Of a stretch of 64,000 bases of DNA, positions 24,901 to 35,817 are shown one piece after another. Every line of letters begins with the position of its first letter. The stretch's first letter is position 1. Both the position numbers and the translations under genes were made by a program. This DNA is from Musa acuminata AAA Group (taxonomy: Eukaryota > Streptophyta > Magnoliopsida > Zingiberales > Musaceae): positions 35,146,501-35,210,500 of the forward strand of contig NC_088344.1 of the NCBI RefSeq assembly GCF_036884655.1. The letters run 5' to 3'. The notes beneath the pieces are model-generated. The model saw only the letters and a list, made by a program, of their open reading frames with translations. It ran no database searches and was not told the origin of the DNA.

Positions 24901-25786
24901 AACTCAGACTACAATCTCTTCATATATGACAATTGTCAACACATCATAATGCCTCCACCACCTTCGATTGTGTTTGCTTTTTTGGTAATCAACCTTCGTC
25001 CACTCGTTCTCAGGTCATACCCGGACAAAACACCATTCTAAGATAGCTCATCACCTTGTAACTCTCAAAGTCCACTAACTTCATTGAAATTGGCACATCA
25101 TTATATGGATCCTAGGTCTCTACCCCCTAGTATAATCTTCACTGTGCATCAATCCTTCATAGTAACTTGAATGGTATCACTACGATATATTATTCAAGAG
25201 TATCCACCTGCACGTCCTCTTATCCGGCCTTTTGACCTTAACTCTATCTCTGTAAGTTAAGTTACTTAATTTTTCTATAAAATATTTTGTCGAGATAAAT
25301 ATGCCTCGAAGCTTCCTTCCACTTTGACACCATATAAAATAAGTTCACTCCAGAACGAATGAGAGACCTATGATACCACATGAACTTTGTTCACTGATTA
25401 TTTTTTGCATAAATAACTCTGCAGGATTGCTGGTTACTATTTCATTAAAACGACGATGAGATATTAATTACGTGACGATAAAATATCGTTCACACGATGC
25501 TGAGGTATCAATCAGTGAGGTATAGACATTTTCCCAGCCAGCAGCGTCACACGGTCATCCTGACGTGCTAATAATGCACATGCAACTGGGCATTCATATA
25601 GCGTCGTTATCTAAGATTAAGTAAGTATACTGCTTCCTCCACCGGTAAAGATACACATATTTCCAGGTCAAAGTATGAGCTGGTGTGGTAAAAGGCAAGC
25701 TTCTAAATGCTAAGTACACCACTTAATTAAGTCTTGGTGATTGATACATGTTAGCGATTTGACTCCCCCTCCCATCCATGCAACAG
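21905..25786. mobile_element. Non-coding repeat-like region, possible LTR-element remnant
   Basis: After the TOL 3' untranslated region, about 22.3-25.4 kb has no supported gene. On the minus strand at about 25378-25362 there is TGGTATCATAGGTCTCT, which resembles the initiator-methionine tRNA primer-binding site that starts many plant LTR elements; the DNA just outside it ends in CA as an LTR would. Two diverged direct repeats around GATCATAC-TCTGTATGATCAAGTCCCTC lie near 24526 and 24762. No gag or pol motif and no second LTR were found, so a non-autonomous or badly decayed element is the best guess. Confidence 0.35.
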
Positions 25787-28700
25787 CTACGTCGTTAGCA
25801 CATCAGGAAGAGTGGAGTGTGCTCCCAGAATCTTACCGCCCACATCAGGGAAGTTCTCATGCCCCGGCAAGGGACCGACTCTCCCATCTCGCTCCACCTT
25901 CACCGGGTACCGCATCAGGTGGCCGTTCATCTCCTTGATCTCAGGGGACGCATAGGACTGCCAATTGAATTCTGCTACTTTATTCACATGTCTGACGCAT
26001 TCCATGGTCTGCGGTTCACGGAAGAGGTCATCCAGCATGCCCAAGTGCTCCGCCCATAGCGACATTCGATATCCATAAACCTGTCAAGACGATCAAATAT
26101 ATTATTACACAAGAGTTTTATTGCAAGCTAGGGGTATCCAAATGCTATTGTATCTTAAAAGTCGATGGCAGTATCACTTATCAAGCAGGCAAAATATGTC
26201 AAACTTGAATGTTTGTTGAAGGCATGCTTGCAGCAACCTAGTATTCTTCCACCTGTTGACCTTGGTTGCCATATATGTCAACTTTCTCGTTAATATTCGA
26301 CTCGACTTAAACAAATCATGCATGATAAAAGAGCAGTACGATCTTTTCCTTCCCTTTCCGATACACAACTACTTGATTACCTCGGATTTTAGATCATACA
26401 TGGGGATAAGAGATCACAACAACACAAAAGCACTAAAAACTCTTTTTTGAAAGGACAGTACATAGAAATAATGGATACTACCGACCTGTCCACGAGGATG
26501 GGTGTGCTTTTCGGCCCACCGGTAATGTGGCTGATAGGCACCCATTGCAATTTCTGTGTCCCTTGAACCCTCCATAGATCTTTGGTTAATGTTTGCAGAT
26601 CCAATGACTACATATTCATCATCAACAATCATCCCTTTTGAATGCACGTATATCATAAATCTGCGGAATTTTTGAGACAAGCGCTGCGACAATAGAAATA
26701 TGACTTCTTAGTTCAGTTAAAAAAGAAGTATATAATCATTTTTCTACGCTATAGCAGTCTTAAATAGGTACGGAAGCCTCAGCCAAAACGAGACGCACAC
26801 CAATTAACTGTTACTCTTGCACGTACCTGTGTGGAATTTTCTGGAGATTGGTTAGCTGGTAATTTTTCCTTTAGAACAGGTTCACACTTGCCAAGACAAT
26901 AAAAGTTCAAATAATCTTGAGGATGATGACTTTCAGAAAGTCCTTCCTCTTTGAGGGCATCTCCAACAACTTTATACATCATAGACATTGTTTGCCCCTG
27001 TCAAAGTGAAATTTGAGAATCCATGGCCAATTGCACAGAGAAAAATATCATCACTTATAATGGAGAAGATAACTAAGACAAGCTCTAATCCTTGCCGGAA
27101 AATGATAACTCATGCTATAGCTGAATCATATATCGAGTTTGTGAAAAAGAAAACGAAGAAAATTCGTGAAAACATGATAGGTGGAAGAATTTATAAGAAC
27201 GAACCAACCTGCCAGAAGAGTATTTCTTGAACAGCAGCACTAGTAGGAATTCCTTCAGGCCACAATGGTACCACAACATACACTGCAAATCTTTCTTTTG
27301 CCTTGATTTTGCTGACAATTTTCAGAGCTAACTCCATAGGTATCAGATTATCAGCACCTGCTTCAAATGTAAAACCAGAAATGACATGATTTCCTCATAT
27401 TTTCCATCACTAAATGTTTGCACACTGAATTTGGACCATCAGAAGAGATTGTCATAATAGCAAGATAGAAGCCTAGTACAACCATCAATTAGTAAATTTA
27501 ACATTTTACCATATTGGTGAATATGCAAGTCAATCTTGCATGAAATAGTATAATATATAAATAACGGTCAAAATTCTTGCATAAAAGGCAGTCTGAGTTT
27601 CAGAAGTATCTTAAATGTATATCTCCAAGAAAGAAACTCTACTACCACTACTTAAAATTCTTAATTAAAAAAGTTAAAATACATCTAAGGAGCTTCTCAT
27701 ATAAAAAAAATGGTTATGGTAGATAGTAATCCAAGTATCCAACCATAAAGAGTTTGATGTGCTAAAACAGTAATCTGACTTGATGATAAAATTCTCTCAT
27801 AATTCCTTTGCAAGCCATTTGCTTTTGGGAGCCATGAGCATGGTAGTATGATCACAGAATGTCCCTAGACTTTGTTAGTACCCAATGTCGTTAAAGGTTT
27901 TATTATCACTTTCCATCCAGTTTCAACTGCTAGGCAGATCAGCATGTGATGGTCGAGAAAAACAATGGATAATGAAAAATATTGTAGTTAACATGGAATT
28001 TTCATTGTTGAAATGTGGTTCAAAGCACTAACATCAAGATAATTCTTTTTTGGTAAGTCTAACATCAAGATATGTATGATCCAAATAAAATCATCATCCT
28101 ACAGCCATCATTTCTCTCTTCTACATGCTTTATTTTGTCTCCCTCAAGAAGTCACATAACACATGCTCGCTTAATATCACACAAACACAGATGGTACATA
28201 CCTGCATTTTTGTATGATGGCCAATGGTAAGAAGATCCAACAAAATACTGATTCTCTATATATATAAAGTGCTGTGCTGATCTTATTGCCTTCACATATG
28301 CACTGTGTATGCTCTTATCTATCTTCAAGTTCTTTGCACAGACAAGATTCTGCAAAAGGAAATACTATTTTAGCATGATTGATCTGCATGAACAAAAAGA
28401 AATGCAATCAAAATCAAGAAGAGTTTGTTGTGAATGAGAACAGAGCAACTTTTAGCAGAGGTGACAGGCAACAAGTTATTACAAGTAATCGAATTTTAGA
28501 AAATCACGAGGGTCCTACATTCTAACCTTTCCCTCTGCTTCGTGTACGTGTTTTGGGAATCCTTTTACTGATCCTGAATCAATTGATCGAAAAATCTGGA
28601 AGCAGGTTACAGTTACATCAATATCAAGCCAGAACTAAACCGAAAAACAAGCTTATATTGTAGCTGACCTGCACATGCCAATTTTCAAGATCCTTTTCAT

Positions 28701-31700
28701 CAGAAGTCTCAGTGTCAGATTTGTAGGCAGAAGGGGAGAGAATCCATGAGATTCGTTCAATCTTAATCAAGGCATCATCATGCCAATGTGTGACCTTTCT
28801 AAGCTTGAAATCTCTCCATTTTGTAGCTTTCCTCCATCGTTGTTCAAAATTTGTCAGGATGTCGTGTGCAGCAGGACCCTCAATTTTGCAATGTAAATCA
28901 TGCCATGGCTGCCTTGGGCCTTGGTTGGTACCCTATTTATTTATTCAACATAACATAGAAGCTCAATTGCATACAGGTGAATAAGAAACAACTAAATTTT
29001 GTCAACTTAATGAAGGATTAGAAGAAATTCATATTGCAACGATCCATATTGCAAGTACTTCTCAAAACAAGAAGTTAAATATTTTGGAAAGTCATGAAAG
29101 AAGACAATTTGATCCTAAATTTATCAAAGTTGAAAATAACAAAGAGATGACAAACATATGTGGATGATATTAGTGAAGTTGTGGCTTATTGCAGTTCAAG
29201 ATTGGACTTCTTTTAGAGATAATATTTCAATGGGACCCAAGCAAACAAAAAGCCATGATAATATTCCAATATGAACCTAACAAATATAAACCCACTTTTT
29301 CAACAAGCATCTTAAGAACATTATAAAAAAAGGTGGCATTCCTTGCATCGACACAAATTACTGTTGCATATTTATCCTGTAAACTTTAATCTTAATTCCA
29401 TGGAAAACCGATAAATAACCAATATGCAGGTGACATGCTAATATGAAACAAAACAACAGGAAACAACATTAGAATGAAATGTTGAGACGATAATTTGTCG
29501 AAAGCAATGTTTTTAATTTCATATCATTCCGCCCGTACCAGGTAGTATGTACCGGTGCACTAGCGGACCAGCACATGGACCGCTCGCTACCAGTAATACT
29601 TTTGGGAGAAGGAAAAGAAATGAATGAACTAAGGGCAATGTTAGTGCAAAGAAAACCTAGAGTTATCCTGATTAATTAAGCATCTTTTGTGAAAGAAACT
29701 TTGCTTTTCTTTTGAGAAAAAGAGTTTAGTACAATTATTATTGCCTGCCATCTTTCAAAATGTCATCATCTAGATTACTTATTTTTAAAGCATCATTTAC
29801 ATTTGATAATACCTACATAAAGAACTATTGAAATTATGATATAGCACATCAGTTATGTCAACCAAATATGAAGCTTGTCATATTTGCAATTCTATGTAGA
29901 AAGCTAATTGAAATATGTAGAATCAAATTACATTTGTGCAGCAGATTTTCTCTGTTTCTATGTTAAGTTCTTGTATAAGCACAAAAACAAATAAGTTCTG
30001 TTAATATCACACAACTAAAAACTATGGAGTTGGATTCCATAACGGATAGAACCATTTTGCAATTACTGACATTCAGTACTTACAGGGAACGTAGGGTTGT
30101 GGAAGTCTTTTCCAAAAACAGTATCCAGATCACGGAAGAGCCTGTGTTCAGGTGTGTCATATCTTCCATCACATAAATCAAGTCCACCAATAAAGGCTGA
30201 TATTTTCCGATTGTTTCCACCTGCTTGAGTGTCAACAATGACACACTTTTGATGGTGTGTAAATAGAGTTCCTACAACCTGACATAAGAAGATCATGTCA
30301 ATAGCTTCATAATCAGTTATGTAGTCCATAAGTTGAAAAAGCAAAAGGCGACATCTTTTTTACCATCAATCAAGCAAAAACAGACCAAACATTCAGATTA
30401 AAAAAATGGATCGCTGCAAGTTTTCTGACAGGTGGTAGAATTTTGCATGCTGATAGACAAGTATCAATTTATAAAAATTGCATTCTCCTATATGTTTTTA
30501 GTTTATGAGAAAATTCATTTTTCTCTTCCAACTAATAATTATTTTGCTTGGTATATAAAATACGAGATATCCTCCTAAAATTCATGCAACTTTTTTTCAA
30601 TTATGATCCTGCAAATGCTTCCTTGAAGAGCCAAACATGCATGAAGTTCATGCAACTGAATACCGTCAGAAGGTACAAAGAATTTTTCTCTAAACCGACA
30701 ACAGGAAGCAACAACAAAATGCGAAATGAAATTCAACATTTAACTTGCCCTATCAAAACTTTTGAAGTGTATAACAGATTATTCCTCCTCATTAAATACA
30801 TTGTAAGATTGTGTGTTTATCTCTTATTATACCTAAAAACTCAGATGCATTCGGTTGAACATTCTAAGGATCCATATAGCTTATTAACTGCATATATATG
30901 ACAGCTGGTAGCATTACATAGGGCTCCCACCATGAGCCTCCGCATCTACTGCCAAGTGCCAACTTTGCTCTTTTATGAATAACTGGAGTTAAGTGTTTCA
31001 AGAGATCATGGATATTGTTGCTGCTAGAGAAGTAGGTAAATATGCATCTTACTTTTTGTATCTAACAGAATCTGATATGTCTGCAAAGTTGAATCATTTG
31101 GTTGCAGCAATGACAAAAATGTAATTTATATATTGTATTTGAATATCATAAAACAAAGAGAAAAATTCAAAAAAAATTGCATGTTAAGACTAGAGGAATA
31201 GGATGAAGGGAAGCAACAATTAGACTTGCAAAAGAAAAAACATGATTATCTACGATGATATTTGATCAACCTATTAGAAGTAGAAAGAACTTTCTATGCT
31301 AATGGGGTTTCATAGGAAGCAAACAATAAAAAAAAAAAAGCCTCACCTGCTGCTTGAATATGCTGAGCTTGTTGCTGGCATAACGAGGGGCCAGGACACA
31401 ATGTACACTTGAATGCTTAAAAAACTTGCGAGTTTCTTCATCGTGTGTATGCATGACACCATCCTGCATTCAACTTTGGGACTTATTAAGTCACATCAAA
31501 TTCCGTTTGGAGGATTTTAAAGGTTGAAAGTATTGCAAGCTGAGCTGCTTTGTAGATTGAGGTCCTAGGCACAAAAACTAAATTTGACATGTCTTGTTTT
31601 ATCTATGACGTGCGTACAGCAAATAGCAAGAACAATAACAAAATGTTATGATCAGAGACCAAAAAACACATATTTTCTCTTTCTTCTCACTATCAGATAA

Positions 31701-32737
31701 GTGGATTATGAAAAGCTTATGATTCAGGAAACCACTCTGGTAATTATTATATCCGTAAAATAAAAGTCTAAACCACAAAATGAAAAGACATCAAACTAGA
31801 AATTAGTTACCGTTTTCAAAAGAAACTTGTCATGTGATGTTTTGTCATCCCAAATCAACATCACCACACGAACTCCTTCCTGTGTCTTGTACTTCAAAAG
31901 CTCCCCAAGTGATAATTCCCCGCCATTTGGCACTGGCTTTGTTGGTTCCCTTATAAGCTTCACTCGGTGATAGACTGACCATCCAATTATGTAGATAAGG
32001 TGATGAGCTTCCACGATTGCATGGCAGATGTCCTCCCAACATTTGTTTTGCTCATAAGTCTTCCCCTCATCTAGTGCAATATTAGGCAGCATGTTATCTG
32101 GAACATGGGCATCCTGGTAAAGGGTAACACTTCCTTGATTATGAAGAGGGAAGTATGCATTAGGCACACCAGAATAATTTGGACCAGCACCAACTCCATC
32201 TTTATACAAAGGATTTTGCTCTATATTTCTGAATTGCAAGGAAAAATGCAGTTCTGGATATGGTTTCGTTGAGTTCCCACTAGGATCAACCACTGGAAAC
32301 CAACCACTGACTGTTTCTCCCGAGAGTATTTTATCTACTGGAATCACAGCTACTCCAATAAGTTGTGCTCCAAAAACATCATTGTCTTTCACTTGAAACT
32401 CAATCTTTGATGCAGGGTGGGCGACTGGCACACGGAAGTGTTCTTCCCATTTTGGATTTTCACTGTTTGGAATTACTCGAGTTTGAGCTATTGTTGCTCC
32501 GGATACACAAACAGAAACATAGGGATCACTGGTTATGATTTTGCTCACGCCTCTGTGATTATCAGGTTTCCCACAGGGTACACCACAAGCTCCATACACA
32601 GTGAAACATTTTCTCATCCTCTCTGTCATTAAATCCATGTTTGGAAGTGATCTGGCTTCTAAAATCCAGATGTCCAAGTCCCCATGCAAGAACTTGGTGA
32701 TCCCAGGTGCAGAAGATCCTTTTCCCATTCGGTCCAA
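25787..32737 (-). CDS. Phospholipase D, delta type
   Basis: Ten coding exons on the minus strand: 32737-31811, 31463-31347, 30278-30084, 28932-28669, 28595-28527, 28349-28202, 27357-27209, 26997-26827, 26683-26486 and 26080-25787. Every junction is GT-AG and in frame, giving 843 residues. An N-terminal C2 domain (about 15-175) holds ITSDPYVSV and [15 protein letters not shown]. The two catalytic HKD motifs are intact: HQKCVIVD with H357, K359 and D364, and HSKGMIVD with H694, K696 and D701. The conserved [16 protein letters not shown] block and a C-terminus ending in LPDVLTT also match the family. The enzyme hydrolyses phosphatidylcholine or phosphatidylethanolamine to phosphatidic acid. Delta-type enzymes are oleate-stimulated and linked to plasma membrane and cortical microtubules in stress signalling. 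A 5' leader exon may lie near 33703-33770. The plant PLD family identity is secure; the delta assignment rests on overall resemblance. Confidence 0.93.
29515..29600. repeat. Short GTACC-rich repeat in PLD intron 3
   Basis: The segment carries CCGCCCGTACCAGG, TATGTACCGGTGCAC and GGACCAGCACATGGACC in AT-rich intron DNA. It is a short member of the dispersed family seen at 37130-37345 and inside the TOL introns. Confidence 0.5.
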
Positions 32738-35290
32738 ATCATCAATTCAATCACTAGTCATTGAGAGTGATTTCACGGTAAGCCACCACCACCTGCACAT
32801 ACTTCACTTTTTTACTGAAAACGAACCACAAGATGGATGAATAAACCATAGTCGTGTATATGTTGATGCTTTACCAAGTACCTTGTAGTTTTCAATCCTC
32901 AAATGCAGCAGGTTTTAAGAACCAGGCATGCATATGAAGAATTATCTTCTCCTTTGCAACCTTCGTAAAACCAAAACTAAATGAATGAATGTGTGAACCG
33001 AAGTTTATCTTCTTAGCCTTTGTTACCAGTCCACGCTCCGCTGACTCAAATCTGATCAATGCAAATAAAAATCTTCACACATTAAGCATCCACAGGAACA
33101 GGGCTTGAAAATTATGTTAAACAATTTTTAAAAAGTTGTCTTTTCATACAAGGACAAAAATCAATGTAGAGGTGACCCAACTTTGCATGACCAGCAACGC
33201 CAATGCCAGCAGCTGAGAGAAACAGCATTGCCCAAATACAAAGAAAGGAAGGTCAGTATATCATTCAAGATCCAAGTTGGTGCAACGAACCAATTTACAT
33301 TGATGAGAAACAACATTGCTCAAATACAAAGTGCATTACGATAATTCAGAACAACTGAGACCATAAGGAATCATCCACCGTTCATTCCGTTTAAAACCAA
33401 CTTCAAAAATTGTGACATTAACCAAAGAAAATTACGGAAAGATGAACCATTAACAACTAAATAAGATGAAATTGGTCACAAACTGAACGGAAAATGAAGC
33501 ATAAATAGATTTCAAGAAGGAAACTGTAAAGAACATCGAGGGATCAAAGCATATAAAGCTCAACAACATCACAATTGAACGTGAACCTGCTTGGTCAGTA
33601 AGAAGGTTGTATTTTTCCCGGCTTGGCAGCTTATGGTGTCGCCAAGATCTGCACGTTTCGTAAGTAAATCAGCATGGCGCGGGGAGAGAATACCTGAGTA
33701 ATCGACACCGGAGCTGGCCAGCAAAGAATTTGAGAGAGAGAGAGAGAGACTAAATAAAGACCGGTGTTTCACGACGGTGACGAGGCCGCTTTGCCATTGG
33801 TGGAGCGGTTACTTCGGCTACAAGGGAGGCGGGAATCCCCATCGCTCAAATCGATCCCTTATGCATAGGACCACGTACTTACCCGGTCACGTCGGACCAG
33901 CTCACCTACCTGCAACACGCCCTCGTGGGCCCCACTGCTCCTCCAATCAAACGAAAGGTAGGATGCGGGCAAAGCAGATATTCTCGCCGTCGCGAGCGGC
34001 CCACGAAAAGGTTCTCTTCCCAACCAAATCGCAGAACAGTTCCTGAGGAACACCGCGATCATGAAATGCTTGATTTTAATTCTAATTCTTAATTTATAAA
34101 AATAATTTTAAGTTAAGTTGTTAATAAACATCATGATAATGAAAGTTAGGATGTATCTCTCCAACACTCGACGAGAATTGGATTCTCTATCTCTTATCTC
34201 CTAAGGATTGGTATTTATTCACCGATTGAGACATGACAAGAATTGGAGAGAATCAGGACATCGGTGAAGATAAGTTCGGACCCACCAGTATCAAGCACTT
34301 CCATCTGAAGGTGTAATCTGCATGTATCACGCTTAATGATGCGTCCGACACTTGACGACGCCTTTAAGATTCACGCACTAACATCCTATGCACGAACCGA
34401 ACCACGTGAAGACGAACACACTGGTTAGACTCTTATCTCATTTTATTGGCTATTATTAGAGATTAAAGTAACATTTGTTTCATGGTACCTCCGCAGCCAT
34501 TTGCATTGGTGGCAGATCGACAATCTTCTCGACTACCTTGATGATAACTTTTGGGAGCCTCTGCTTACATATAAAAGCAATAGTTAGCTACCACAAAAGG
34601 TACCGGCAATATGATAGGAAATCGTTATTATCCACTTGGACACAACAAATATGCACCGTCAGGGAGAAAATTCGAGTAGGATAGCAGTGATTCTGTGTCG
34701 CAAGGATTTAGGACAAAGAGAAAAATTACAAATCGGATCAAGTCACAATTTCCATTTAAGTACAAAAATAGAGAAGCAGCGCGAATCAATTAAGATGCTT
34801 CCATTACAAGAATTAGTACATGTCGGAGCTTAAAGTAGAGCATTACCTCAGGCAGTTCTTTGTTTGGCACTTGTTCTTGGTACAATTGTGAGCCTGTAGA
34901 GTTCGAACCAAGCATCTACCACTGAGTAACACCATGATCCACTGTTTCTTCAGTATGCTGCTCGGCTGCTGATTTGCCATGGTGTTGGCAGATATATAAC
35001 ACAATCCTACAAGAAAATTTTCATCCAAATAAAAGGCCCTAAGAACTATAGGTATGCAATAGAATTAAAATTGGGCAACACAATCCTATGTACTCAGTTC
35101 TAAAAGCTGCACTGTGGAGGTGTAATAAGAAAGAAAAAGAAGCAACAAAAGGTATGGGTATATGGATTATAGATCCTGTACATAATCCTAACCAGCACAG
35201 CAGGACACTGTTATACAGAACTTGAGAATACAAGTGTGTATATAGGATAGTGGGAAGCATGCTGAATACAAGTGTGTATACAAACTAGAG
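32738..35290. other. PLD upstream region and intergenic DNA
   Basis: A GA microsatellite at about 33732-33749 and a GC-rich stretch to about 34050 mark the likely PLD promoter and 5' leader. A leader exon with donor CAG|GTATTC is plausible near 33703, but I cannot fix it. The remainder is AT-rich with no supported gene. A tRNA-like fragment is noted at 34885-34935 on the minus strand. Confidence 0.5.
33732..33749. repeat. GA microsatellite in PLD 5' region
   Basis: Nine GA units on the plus strand, which read CT on the coding strand. CT-rich tracts are common in plant 5' leaders. Confidence 0.85.
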
Positions 35291-35292
35291 AG

Positions 35293-35767
35293 TACATGCT
35301 GAAGATTCATATCAGATATGCAGCTTCTAAGTGAATAGACCACCTGAATTATATATTTATCAAATTAACTTGAAAGGGCATTAAACATCAACTGGTAATA
35401 GAGCTTCGGGGAGTTGAAAAGAAAATACCCTAACCATCATAACAATGCCAAACTTGATTGAAGTGAATCCTGGTCCATAATACTAGACCACATCAAAAGC
35501 ACAAAAAATTCTTCTCACTAGCCTGGAACTCTCTTCTAAGTGAGAATACATGCTGAAGATTCGTATCAGATATGCGGCTTCTAGGTGAGCAAACCACCTG
35601 AATTAATATATTTATGGAAGCAATTTGAAAGGACATTAAACACCAAGAATTAATAGAGCTTAGAGGAGTTGGAAAAAAAATATCCTAACCATAATAACAA
35701 TGCCAAACTTGATTAATCTGAAGCCCTCTCCATAATACTAGCCTGCAACTTTCTCTCAAGGACATGC
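35293..35767. repeat. Direct duplication of a segment of about 220-250 bp
   Basis: Copy 1 (35293-35546) and copy 2 (35547-35767) start with TACATGCTGAAGATTC and share a long collinear match, including GACATTAAACA-like, CATAATAACAATGCCAAACTTGATT and CATAATACTAG words. Copy 1 has extra bases before the shared ACTAGCCTG end. Identity by eye is high, with scattered substitutions. The copies lie just 3' of the small minus-strand gene, probably in its 3' untranslated region. Confidence 0.8.
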
Positions 35768-35817
35768 ACCCTGCCTGCAAATCTGGATGCAAAGGCTCTC
35801 TAATCTCTCATGTCACA

